The position numbers and the translations under genes were made by a program. From NCBI GenBank assembly GCA_025357635.1, contig JANXOV010000055.1, forward strand, positions 1 to 41,732: a stretch of DNA of 41,732 nt, in the 5' to 3' direction. This DNA is from Pseudomonadota bacterium. GTDB taxonomy: Bacteria; Pseudomonadota; Gammaproteobacteria; Steroidobacterales; Steroidobacteraceae. This document shows positions 10,847 through 18,917 of this stretch, piece by piece (within the stretch, counting starts at the first letter, position 1; the number at the start of each line of letters is the position of its first letter). The notes beneath the pieces are model-generated. The model had not been told where the DNA came from, did no database searches, and saw only the letters and a list, made by a program, of their open reading frames with translations.

Positions 10847-13800
10847 CTACCTGGCCGGTTCCGGCTGGCCCGGCGGCGCGCGCCGCAACAGTCGATTCAC
10901 GAATCGCTCAAACTGCGACACGTACATATAAGACACCGGCACCACCAGCAGACTCAGCGCTGTGGAGGTGATCAAACCACCAATCACCGCGATCGCCATG
11001 GGCTTGCGAAAACTGCCATCGCCGCCGCCGATGCCCAGCGCCAGGGGCAACATGCCAGCCACCATCGCCACCGTGGTCATGACGATGGGCCGCGCACGCT
11101 TGTGGCAGGCCTCGATCAGAGCGTCATGCTCGCTCAATCCCATGTCGCGCATGCCGATGATGGCGTAGTCCACCAGCAGGATGGAATTTTTGGTGACGAT
11201 GCCGAGCAGCATGACCAGGCCGATCAAAGCAGGCAGGCCCATTTCGCTTCCCGCCAGCAGCAGAGCGACGAACGCACCGCCTACCGACAGCGGCACGGCC
11301 GACAAGATGGTCACGGGTTGAAAGAAATCCTTGAACAGCAGCACCAGCACGCAGTAGATCAGCAGGACGGCGATGGTGAGCGCCGCGCCGAAGCCGGCGA
11401 ACAATTCCTGCATGAATTCGGCATCGCCGGATTCGCTCCACCGCACGCTGGAAGGCAGCGACTTGGCCGCGGGCAGCGACTGCGCATCCTTGAGCGCATC
11501 GCCGAGCGAATGCCCGCCCAGGTCGGCGACGATCGACACGTTGCGGCGGCGATCGTAGCGGTTGATCTGCGAAGGACCGCTTTCCATGGTGATCTGCGCC
11601 ACCGAATCGATGGGCACGGGACCACCGCGAGCCGGTACACGCAATTGCGACAAGGTGGCCAGATCACCGCGCATCGCTTCGGGAATCATGACGCTGATGT
11701 TGACCTGGCGGTCGTCCAGATTGAGCTTGGCAAGCGCGGCGGTGAAATCGCCGCTGGTGGCGATGCGCATGGTCTCGGCGATGGATTGCGCGCTCACGCC
11801 GCGTTCGGCGGCGCGCGCCGCGTCGGGGCGTACCGTGATCTCCGGCTTCTCCAGGCTCGCGGTGGAAATGATGCTGCTCAGATACGGCAGCGAACGCAGC
11901 TGATTCTGCAGTTCGTCCGCCGCCGCTTTGAGTGTCGCGCCGTCGCGGCCCGACAGCAGGATGGCGAGCTTTTCCCCGGGTGCGCCACTGCCGATCGAAA
12001 AGCGTGCGCCGGCCACGCCCTGCAGCCGCTCGCGCATCAGGTTTTCGATCTTCGTCTGCGACAGGCGCGTGTTGCGCGGCGCGAGCGTGACCGTCAGCGT
12101 CGCCTTGCGCAGCTCTCCGCCCGAACCGCCGCCGCTGGGTCCCGCCACCTGCGGCTGTCCGACGGTGGTGAAAACGCGGATGATTCCCGGCACGGGCGCA
12201 GGTCCCGCGGTGAGACGGTGCCGTGCATCCTCGGCGACCGCCAGCGTGGAGTCGATGCTGACACCGGGTGGAAGCTCCAGGCTGATCGAGGTGGAGCCGC
12301 GGTCGCCGGCAGGGATGAAGCCGGTGGGCAGGAGCGTGATCAATGCGATGGAGGCGATGAAGAACACCGTGGCCGCGGCAAAGGTCGTTGCGCGATGGCG
12401 CACGCACCAGCGAACGCTTTGCAGGTAGGTGCGCATCAATCGGCCGTCGGCGGTCTGCCTGTGAGCGCCCGGCTTGAGCAGCCACACGGCCATCATGGGC
12501 GTCACCAGCCGCGCCACCAGCAACGAGGTCAGGATGGCGGCGACCGCGGTCCAGCCGAATTGACTGAACACCAGGCCCGGCACGCCGCTCATGAACGCGG
12601 TGGGCAGAAACACCACCACCAGAGCCATGGTGGTGGCGATCACGGCGAGTCCGATTTCGGTGACCGCGTCCTCGGTGGCCTGGCGCACGCTCTTGCCCAT
12701 GTGCGAATGGCGCGCGATGTTCTCGATTTCCACGATGGCATCGTCGACCAGAATGCCCACCACCACGGACAGCGCGAGCAGGGTGAGGGTGTTCAGCGTG
12801 AAGCCGGCCCATGACATGATGGCAAACGTCGGGATGATCGACAGCGGCAGCGCGAATGCGCCCAGCAGCGTGGCGCGCCAGTCGCGCAGGAAAATCCACA
12901 CCACCAGCATCGAGAGCACGGCGCCTTCGTACAACATGTCCATCGATCCGTCGAACTGCTCCTGCGTGTGTTCCACGGTGCCGCTGATGAGTTCGAACTT
13001 CAGGTCCGGATGCTGTTGCGCCAGTAAATCTACGGTTTTTGCCACGCCGGCGGCGATCTTGATCTCGTCATAGCCCTTGGTCTGCTTGATCTGAAATCCG
13101 ACTGCGGGCTTGCCGTTGAGCAGAGCGGCCTGGGTCCGGGCCGCGACGGTGTCATTGATGGTCGCCACCTGATCCAGACGCACGTAGCCGCCGCTGGGCA
13201 GGGCGATGGGCAATGCAGCCAGGTCAGCCGCCTGCCTGACGGTGGCAATGGTGCGCAATCCCTGCTCGCCACCGCCCACCTGGCCGCGGCCGCCCGAAGC
13301 CTCTTGCTGTGCCCGCTTCAGCGCGTGCGACACATCCGAGGCGGTGATGCCCAAGGCGTCCAGCCGCGCCGGCTCGACATTCACCTGGACCTGGCGGGTG
13401 CCGCCGCCCACGCGTGAAAACTGACCCACACCGGGTACAGCGACTACGGTGCGCGAGACGGTGTCATCGATGAACCAGCTCAACGCCTCTTCGTTCATGC
13501 GCGAACTGGTAACCGCATAGATCAGAATCGGTCCGCCCGGACCGATGGTGAGCTTGCTCACCGTCGGCTCTTCCAGGTCCGACGGCAGATCGCGGCGCGT
13601 CTTGTCGATCGCATCCTTGACGTCGATCAGCGCATCGGAGAGGTTGCGGCCGATGCGAAACTCCACGGTGATGGTCACCTGTCCTTCGCCGATGCGCGTG
13701 CTGAGGTGCTTGAGGCCTTCCAGCGAAGCCAGTGAATCCTCGACCCGGCGCGCGACTTCGGTTTCCAGTTGTGCCGGCGCCGCGCCCGGCAGGCGCAGGT

Positions 13801-13942
13801 TTACCTCGACGGTCGGAAAGTCCAGATCCGGAAAATTCTTGACCGGCAGACTGCGAAACCCCCACAGGCCCGCGATCGTCAGTACGGCGAACAGCAGCAC
13901 CGAGGGGATCGGGTTGCGAATCGACCAGGTGGCGAAGTTCAT
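10847..13942 (-). CDS. RND efflux permease (AcrB/HAE1 family)
   Basis: A 1031-residue inner-membrane proton-driven pump of the hydrophobe/amphiphile RND type. It starts MNFATWSIRNPIPSVLLFAVL (first membrane segment) and has the second-half duplication expected of RND proteins. The proton-relay acidic pair is visible in VVGILVDDAIVEIENI (about residues 400-415). The start codon overlaps the stop of the upstream adaptor gene (ATGA at 13939-13942), so the two proteins are made together. No outer-membrane channel gene is nearby, so a TolC-type partner must come from elsewhere. The substrate cannot be told from sequence; the closest style is the MdtB/OqxB-like or VexF-like group, by impression only. 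Confidence 0.93.
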   Translation of the reverse strand: MNFATWSIRNPIPSVLLFAVLTIAGLWGFRSLPVKNFPDLDFPTVEVNLRLPGAAPAQLETEVARRVEDSLASLEGLKHLSTRIGEGQVTITVEFRIGRNLSDALIDVKDAIDKTRRDLPSDLEEPTVSKLTIGPGGPILIYAVTSSRMNEEALSWFIDDTVSRTVVAVPGVGQFSRVGGGTRQVQVNVEPARLDALGITASDVSHALKRAQQEASGGRGQVGGGEQGLRTIATVRQAADLAALPIALPSGGYVRLDQVATINDTVAARTQAALLNGKPAVGFQIKQTKGYDEIKIAAGVAKTVDLLAQQHPDLKFELISGTVEHTQEQFDGSMDMLYEGAVLSMLVVWIFLRDWRATLLGAFALPLSIIPTFAIMSWAGFTLNTLTLLALSVVVGILVDDAIVEIENIARHSHMGKSVRQATEDAVTEIGLAVIATTMALVVVFLPTAFMSGVPGLVFSQFGWTAVAAILTSLLVARLVTPMMAVWLLKPGAHRQTADGRLMRTYLQSVRWCVRHRATTFAAATVFFIASIALITLLPTGFIPAGDRGSTSISLELPPGVSIDSTLAVAEDARHRLTAGPAPVPGIIRVFTTVGQPQVAGPSGGGSGGELRKATLTVTLAPRNTRLSQTKIENLMRERLQGVAGARFSIGSGAPGEKLAILLSGRDGATLKAAADELQNQLRSLPYLSSIISTASLEKPEITVRPDAARAAERGVSAQSIAETMRIATSGDFTAALAKLNLDDRQVNISVMIPEAMRGDLATLSQLRVPARGGPVPIDSVAQITMESGPSQINRYDRRRNVSIVADLGGHSLGDALKDAQSLPAAKSLPSSVRWSESGDAEFMQELFAGFGAALTIAVLLIYCVLVLLFKDFFQPVTILSAVPLSVGGAFVALLLAGSEMGLPALIGLVMLLGIVTKNSILLVDYAIIGMRDMGLSEHDALIEACHKRARPIVMTTVAMVAGMLPLALGIGGGDGSFRKPMAIAVIGGLITSTALSLLVVPVSYMYVSQFERFVNRLLRRAPPGQPEPAR

Positions 13943-15081
13943 GTTCGGGCGCCGTTGCCCGCTGCCGCATCGTCGGCGATTTTCACGACGTCGTTGTCGT
14001 TGATGAAACCGGCGCCGCGAGCCACCACGGTTTCACCCTCGTTGATGCCGGCGAGAATCTCGGTGACGGCGCCGTTGCGGCGGCCCGTGCTCACGGCCAC
14101 TTGCTGCGCGCGCGTGCCTTGCAATCGCAGACAATAACTGCGGCCATCGCGGATCACCACGCTCGCGGAGGGCACCGTGATGGCCTCGCTGACGCTCCTG
14201 CGGATCTCACCGCTGGCGAACATGCCGGCGCGCGCGGCGGCGTGTGGGTCCAGATCGGCATAGGCGATGACCAGCCGCGTCTCAGCGCTGAGGGCCGGTG
14301 CGATCTGCCGGATGCGGCCGCTCACCATTTGCCCGTCCGGCATCTGCACGCTTACATTCAAGCCCGGCGTGACCTGCGTGACCTGCGAGGCATTGAGTTC
14401 TGCGCGCCACTCCAGCCGGCCTTGCCGGATGAATCGGAACATGTCCGCTCCGGCCTGCGACACCACGCCCAGCGATGCGCTGCGCGCGGAGATGACGCCG
14501 TCATCCGGCGCCGTGAGTGCGGTGTACTGCAGTTTGAGCCGTGCCGCTGCCAAAGCGGCGCCGGCCTGCGACACCTGCGCGCGCGCCGTCGCCGCCTGTG
14601 TCGTGTTCTGCAGGATATCCTGCTCACTCAGGGCTCCGGATGCTTTCAATGCGAGTGCGCGATCGCGGTTTGCCTCGGCCTGGCGCGCGCTGGCTTCAGC
14701 CTGCGCAAGATTCGCCTGCGCCTGCGTCAACTCCGTGCGCACCGTCGCATCGTCCAGCCGTGCCAGTACCTGTCCCTTCTTGACGATGTCGCCGACGTTC
14801 ACATTGACGAGCACCACGGGCAGACCTGAAATGCGCGCTCCGACACTGCCTTCCTGCCACGCGGCAATGGCCCCGGAGGCTTTGATCACCGAAGGCAGCG
14901 CCACCCGCGTGGCCCGCGCCACGGTGACGGTCAATGCCGGCCGGTTCTGCGCAGCCGCCGCGGCCCCAGGGTCCTTCGGTCTGGAACCCGCCGCCCAGGC
15001 GGCGAGGGCAATCAGCGCCACCGCTCCAACCACCAGCGCTGCGCGGCTGCGGCTTTGCAATCTCAGCCAAGCGTTCAACAT
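13939..15081 (-). CDS. RND efflux periplasmic adaptor (HlyD/AcrA family)
   Basis: A 380-residue membrane fusion protein that links the RND permease to an outer-membrane channel. A single N-terminal anchor (LVVGAVALIALAAWAAG, about 17-35) is followed by a lipoyl/barrel-sandwich segment (VGARISGLPVVLVNVNVGDIVKKGQVLARLDD), an Ala/Gln-rich coiled-coil hairpin (about 120-170) and a beta-barrel domain. GGGAGCTGAAC precedes the ATG, an acceptable ribosome-binding site. It begins 2 bases after tetR and overlaps the permease gene by 4 bases, so this is a three-gene operon. Confidence 0.93.
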   Translation of the reverse strand: MLNAWLRLQSRSRAALVVGAVALIALAAWAAGSRPKDPGAAAAAQNRPALTVTVARATRVALPSVIKASGAIAAWQEGSVGARISGLPVVLVNVNVGDIVKKGQVLARLDDATVRTELTQAQANLAQAEASARQAEANRDRALALKASGALSEQDILQNTTQAATARAQVSQAGAALAAARLKLQYTALTAPDDGVISARSASLGVVSQAGADMFRFIRQGRLEWRAELNASQVTQVTPGLNVSVQMPDGQMVSGRIRQIAPALSAETRLVIAYADLDPHAAARAGMFASGEIRRSVSEAITVPSASVVIRDGRSYCLRLQGTRAQQVAVSTGRRNGAVTEILAGINEGETVVARGAGFINDNDVVKIADDAAAGNGART

Positions 15082-15083
15082 GT

Positions 15084-15707
15084 TCAGCTCCCTTTCTGCC
15101 TGGCCTGCGCGCGTGAGTCGCGAATCAACCGGTCGAAGGCTGCGCCAATCAGATTCCGGGCCTGGCGCGCCGAGGCGGCGGTTCCGGCACTGGCGTTGAA
15201 AACCGAGACGCCCACCAGGGTGGCGTGGAACAGGGCGAGTTCACGATCGCCGACTTGCAGTCCCAGGCGCTGTAGCGCACTGCCCAGCAGCTTGCGGATG
15301 CGCAATTCAAAGGCCGCCATCCAGGCCTTGAGCGAGGGATCCTCGTCCGACGCCACGGCCATGGCGATCATGAGTCGCGGCATGCGCACATCGGAGGCCT
15401 GCCTGACCAGACGCTTGCGCAGATCCGCGACGCTCTTGGCCGGAAATTCGGGCTGCCCGCCCACCAGGCCCAGCACCGCGCTCGAGGCATGCTCGACGAT
15501 GGCTTTGAGCAGGTCGGAACGGGCCGGAAAATAGTAGGTGAGATGACTTTGGCGCATGCCGGCCGCCGCCGCCACATGGGTCTGAGTGAGCGCGAGAATG
15601 CCGTTTTCGTGCAGCACCTGCAGCGCAGCGCTCAACAGCCGTGTGCGCGCGTCGCAGGCTGCGATGGCGGGAGGCGTGGACGCGGATTGTCGTCGGGGTT
15701 CCATCAT
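15084..15707 (-). CDS. TetR-family repressor of the efflux operon
   Basis: About 207 aa from the ATG at 15707 (a second ATG follows at 15704). The N-terminal helix-turn-helix is clear: TRLLSAALQVLHENGILALTQTHVAAAAGMRQSHLTYYFPARSDLL, given here in parts as TRLLSAALQVL, THVAAAAGMRQSHLTYYF and RSDLLKAIVEH. The C-terminal half is the ligand-binding domain, which varies between members. A longer open frame to 15830 exists but crosses the operator, so it is rejected. It heads tetR-mfp-RND and very likely represses its own operon through the palindrome just upstream, releasing it when a pump substrate binds. Confidence 0.9.
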   Translation of the reverse strand: MMEPRRQSASTPPAIAACDARTRLLSAALQVLHENGILALTQTHVAAAAGMRQSHLTYYFPARSDLLKAIVEHASSAVLGLVGGQPEFPAKSVADLRKRLVRQASDVRMPRLMIAMAVASDEDPSLKAWMAAFELRIRKLLGSALQRLGLQVGDRELALFHATLVGVSVFNASAGTAASARQARNLIGAAFDRLIRDSRAQARQKGS

Positions 15708-15714
15708 GCTGGTT

Positions 15715-15735
15715 ATTCTACCAAACCGTTTGGTA
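15715..15735 (-). promoter_or_regulatory. TetR operator with overlapping -10 box
   Basis: TACCAAAC-C-GTTTGGTA (15719-15735) is a perfect palindrome with 8-bp arms around one central base, the size and look of a TetR-family operator. On the minus strand the hexamer TAGAAT (15720-15715) partly overlaps it and is a good -10 box, so a bound repressor would block the polymerase. The predicted transcript start is at or within a few bases of the tetR ATG. Confidence 0.75.
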
Positions 15736-15894
15736 TTACTACCAGTAACGCATCGCCCCAGCCGCATGATGGACTGCGCACCGGAGCGGTGCGCGCCGGG
15801 CCGGCGCGCGGATACGCGTGGCTCTGGCAACGATTGCTCAATACGAATATCGTGGTGGCCCCCGGGGTTTGGGTTCTAAAAAGAGGAATACAAC

Positions 15895-16587
15895 ATGTGG
15901 CGGTCAAGCGCGGCGGAGTTCTTCGGCACTTTCTGGCTGGTTTTGGGCGGATGCGGTTCAGCGGTTCTGGCGGCGGCCTTTCCGCAACTGGGCATCGGCC
16001 TGCTCGGCGTTTCTCTGGCTTTCGGCCTGACGGTTCTGACCATGGCCTACGCTGTGGGACATATATCGGGGGGGCATTTCAATCCGGCCGTCACGGCGGG
16101 CGTGGTCGCAGCGGGGCGCATGCCGTTGAGCGGCGCCATCAGCTATGTGATCGCACAGGTGCTGGGCGCGTGCGCGGCCAGCGCCGTGCTGGCCTACATC
16201 GCAAGCGGCAAAGCCGGGTTCGATCTGGTGGGCAGCGGATTCGCGGCCAATGGCTATGCTGAGCATTCACCTGGCGGCTACTCGATCGGCGCCGCCCTGG
16301 TCAGTGAATTCGTCATGACCTTTTTCTTTCTCATGATCATTTTGGGCACGACGGCCAAGCGGGCTGCGGCGGGGTTTGCGCCGTTGGCCATCGGTCTGGC
16401 CCTGACCCTGATTCACTTGGTGAGCATCCCGGTGACCAACACCTCGGTGAATCCGGCGCGCAGCACCGGTCCGGCAATGTTCGTGGGCGGCTGGGCGTTG
16501 GAGCAATTGTGGCTGTTTTGGCTTGCACCGATCGCTGGTGCGGTCGCCGCGGGGGTTGTGCATCGCTGGCTGGACCCGGCCGACTGA
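15895..16587 (+). CDS. aqpZ: Aquaporin Z (water channel)
   Basis: A 230-residue inner-membrane channel of the MIP family, with six hydrophobic segments and two pore-lining NPA motifs (63-65 in HFNPAVT, 186-188 in SVNPARS). The selectivity-filter residues fall at exactly the positions known from E. coli AqpZ: Phe43, His174, Thr183 and Arg189, which points to water rather than glycerol. GAGGA lies 8 bases before the ATG. It is transcribed away from tetR; the intergenic operator is on the tetR side, and there is no sign that it controls aqpZ. Confidence 0.96.
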   Translation: MWRSSAAEFFGTFWLVLGGCGSAVLAAAFPQLGIGLLGVSLAFGLTVLTMAYAVGHISGGHFNPAVTAGVVAAGRMPLSGAISYVIAQVLGACAASAVLAYIASGKAGFDLVGSGFAANGYAEHSPGGYSIGAALVSEFVMTFFFLMIILGTTAKRAAAGFAPLAIGLALTLIHLVSIPVTNTSVNPARSTGPAMFVGGWALEQLWLFWLAPIAGAVAAGVVHRWLDPAD

Positions 16588-16596
16588 GCCGGTTTC

Positions 16597-16992
16597 ATGC
16601 CGCAGGTTTCGCAACAACGGCAGCTGCCTCGACAGGTCGAGGCAGCGTTGTGCGAAATCTTCGGACAGGCAGCGTGCGAGGTGCGCGTGGTGCCCAATTC
16701 ACTGTATGCGCGCCTGCACGGCCGCGCCGACGCCACCACTCGCCGCAATGTCATCTATCTGCGCGGACCGCTGCAAAGCTTCCTGGCGGATCCGGAGCTG
16801 ATGCTGCACGAATACTTTCACGTGCTGCATCAATGGCGCTCCGGCCGATTGACGCTATTGCGCTACGTGCTTGAGTGGCTGCGGCGGGGCTATTGGAACA
16901 ATCGATTCGAACGCGAAGCGCGTGCCTTTACCGCCACGCACCTGCACCGGATGCACGCCCTGCTGGCCCCCCGCTCGGCGCCGGCCGCATAA
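16597..16992 (+). CDS. Small HEXXH protein, possible metallopeptidase
   Basis: A 131-residue soluble protein with no signal peptide. HEYFHVLHQW (residues 71-80) is a HEXXH zinc-binding motif, and a downstream Glu in RFEREARAF (about residue 107) could be the third ligand, an arrangement seen in small DUF4157-like putative peptidases. The stretch NVIYLRGPLQ before the motif resembles the strand preceding the active-site helix in such folds. The start lies 9 bases after aqpZ with no clear ribosome-binding site, so it may be read with aqpZ. The function is not known, and activity is not proven by the motif alone. Confidence 0.72.
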   Translation: MPQVSQQRQLPRQVEAALCEIFGQAACEVRVVPNSLYARLHGRADATTRRNVIYLRGPLQSFLADPELMLHEYFHVLHQWRSGRLTLLRYVLEWLRRGYWNNRFEREARAFTATHLHRMHALLAPRSAPAA

Positions 16993-17007
16993 GCGGACCC
17001 GCCGCAT

Positions 17008-18186
17008 TCACCCCAGCATGCTTTCACGCCGCCAATGGCGGGCAGTGACGCTGATCAGCACGCCGGCCAGGGCCAAAGACACCAGGGCCGAGACGAGCAG
17101 ATCCAGCGGCGCGGGCGTTTCGCCGCGCAGCACGCTGGTCATGAGCAGGTGCTGGCTCAAGGAGGGGATGGGCATCAGCGAACTCTTGGTTTTGAGCGAG
17201 TAGATGCTGGCGAAAGCGATCGGCAGCGTCGGCACCAGCAGCACCGAGGTGAGGTAGGTCTGAGCCTCGCGATAGCTGCGGGTGAAGGAGGCCACGAAGG
17301 TCATGAGCGCCGCGCCCAGCGGCACGAATGGCAGGCAGATGGCGAACAGCAGCAAGGCGGAATCCGCGCCCAGATTGGAACTCATGCCGAGCTTTTCCAG
17401 CGGCACGAAGCGGAATACGCTGACGAAGGCGGTGAGCGTGATGGCCAGCGACAAGGTCATGTAGGCGCAAGTTGCCAGAATTTTGCCGCCCACCAGCGCG
17501 CTGCGCGCAACGGGCAGGGTCAGCAGCGCCTCGAGGGAACCGCGTTCGCGCTCCCCGGCGGTGCAATCGATGGCCAGATACAGCCCACCCATCAGCATGG
17601 CAAACAACACGAAATAGGTCATGAACCCCAGCACGACCACTGCCTTGCCGGTGGGCGTTGCGATATCGACGTCGTCCACGGCAATGGGCAGCGCGATCAT
17701 CGGATCGATGCCGCGGATCTGCAGCCGCAGCTGCGCAATTTCGCTGCCGAAGCCTGACAGCAGCGACTTGATGCGATCCACGTTCTTGCGCGCCTGCGAG
17801 TCGGAGCTGTCGGCAACCAGCAGCAGCGGCGCCGGCGTAACCGCCAGGAAGCGGTCCGCATAGTCGGCCGGCACGAACAGCACCATCTGCGCGCCGCCTT
17901 CGCGCACCACGGTTCGCGCCGCTTCTTCCGACAACTCGACGCGGGTCAACTCAACGCCGTGCGATTGCAAAAACTGCAGCAAACCCGGTGCGCGTGCGCC
18001 GCCCGCGACCGTCATCTGCAGCGGCACGTCGGCTTCGGCTAGGCTTTGATCCAGCATGCGCGTCACCATGGCGCCAAACAGCAGCGGGCCGAACAGCGGT
18101 CCGAACAACAACGCTGAGAGCAGCGTGCGCCGGTCACGCAGATTCTCGACGAACTCTTTGTAGAAGACCGTGAACAGGGCGCGCAT
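17008..18186 (-). CDS. ABC-2 type exporter permease (NatB-like)
   Basis: About 392 aa, an inner-membrane subunit of an ABC exporter. A first membrane segment (LLSALLFGPLFGPLLFGAMV) is followed by a long extracytoplasmic domain (about 45-190) and then a cluster of five or so membrane segments from VVVLGFMTYFVLFAMLMGGLY onward, which is the NatB/YhaP layout. The ERERGSLEALLTLPV motif after the second segment is typical of ABC-2 permeases. The ATG overlaps the TGA of the ATPase gene (TGATG), showing tight coupling. The substrate is unknown; Na+ export is the closest characterised role for the family. Confidence 0.85.
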   Translation of the reverse strand: MRALFTVFYKEFVENLRDRRTLLSALLFGPLFGPLLFGAMVTRMLDQSLAEADVPLQMTVAGGARAPGLLQFLQSHGVELTRVELSEEAARTVVREGGAQMVLFVPADYADRFLAVTPAPLLLVADSSDSQARKNVDRIKSLLSGFGSEIAQLRLQIRGIDPMIALPIAVDDVDIATPTGKAVVVLGFMTYFVLFAMLMGGLYLAIDCTAGERERGSLEALLTLPVARSALVGGKILATCAYMTLSLAITLTAFVSVFRFVPLEKLGMSSNLGADSALLLFAICLPFVPLGAALMTFVASFTRSYREAQTYLTSVLLVPTLPIAFASIYSLKTKSSLMPIPSLSQHLLMTSVLRGETPAPLDLLVSALVSLALAGVLISVTARHWRRESMLG

Positions 18187-18917
18187 CAACTCACCCCTTC
18201 AGCGCTGCCCAATACCTGCAGGAACGCATCTTCAAAGGAGGCCGTGCCGCAACGCTCGCGGATTTTTAGCGGCGTGTCGTCCGCCAGCACCCGGCCTGCG
18301 CCGATGATCACCACGCGATCGCAAAGCGCCGCGATTTCCTGCATCACGTGCGAGGAGAACAGGATGCAATGACCTTCACTCTTGAGCCGCAGCAACAGTT
18401 CGCGCAGATTGCGGATGGCCATGACGTCCAGTCCGTTGGTGGGCTCGTCCAGGATCAGATTGCGCGGCGAGTGGATCAGCGCCCGCGCCAGCGCGGTCTT
18501 GACGCGCTGGCCTTGCGAAAACCCCTTGGCGCGGCGATCGATGAAGCCGCTCATTGCCAGCGTGCGCTCGAGCTCGCCGATGCGCGCATCCACCGCCGCC
18601 GCGCTCAGGCCATGCAGCGTTCCGAAATAGGCGATGTTTTCACGGGCCGTGAGATTGGCATACAGGCCGGCAGCATGCGGCAGCACGCCCAGTCTGGCGC
18701 GCGCGGCGGAGGTTTCCCCCGCAATGTCGGCGCCGTCGATGAGCGATGCGCCCGCGTCGGCTTCCAGAATCCCGTACAACAGGCGCAGGCAGGTGGATTT
18801 GCCGGCACCGTTGGGGCCGAGCAGTCCGGTGATCTCGCCGTCGCGCGCGATGAAGGACACCTCATCGACCGCGCGCACCGCGCCGAAATGCTTGGACAAT
18901 GCCCGCGCTTCGATCAC
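18186..18917 (-). CDS. ABC transporter ATP-binding protein (NatA-like)
   Basis: The ATPase partner of the neighbouring permease, 243 aa from a GTG at 18917. Walker A is GPNGAGKST (about 34-42), the signature is FSQGQ (a variant of LSGGQ), and Walker B is NLILDEPTNGLD. The frame is open further upstream to 18974, but that part overlaps the preceding gene, and the GTG lies in a GTGA overlap with its stop and gives the usual family N-terminus (MIEARALSKHFGAVRAVDEV). Energises export by the ABC-2 permease. Confidence 0.92.
   Translation of the reverse strand: MIEARALSKHFGAVRAVDEVSFIARDGEITGLLGPNGAGKSTCLRLLYGILEADAGASLIDGADIAGETSAARARLGVLPHAAGLYANLTARENIAYFGTLHGLSAAAVDARIGELERTLAMSGFIDRRAKGFSQGQRVKTALARALIHSPRNLILDEPTNGLDVMAIRNLRELLLRLKSEGHCILFSSHVMQEIAALCDRVVIIGAGRVLADDTPLKIRERCGTASFEDAFLQVLGSAEGVS

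Noticed and set aside
11102-12814. 570-codon open frame on the plus strand
   Set aside because: Antisense to the RND permease, composition (His, Gln, Gly, Arg runs) typical of reverse-strand noise.
16814-16829. CACGTG with a TTTCACGTG half resembling parS
   Set aside because: The right arm (CTGCA) does not match parS, and the site lies in the HEXXH coding sequence; several other bare CACGTG hexamers in the window also lack the arms.
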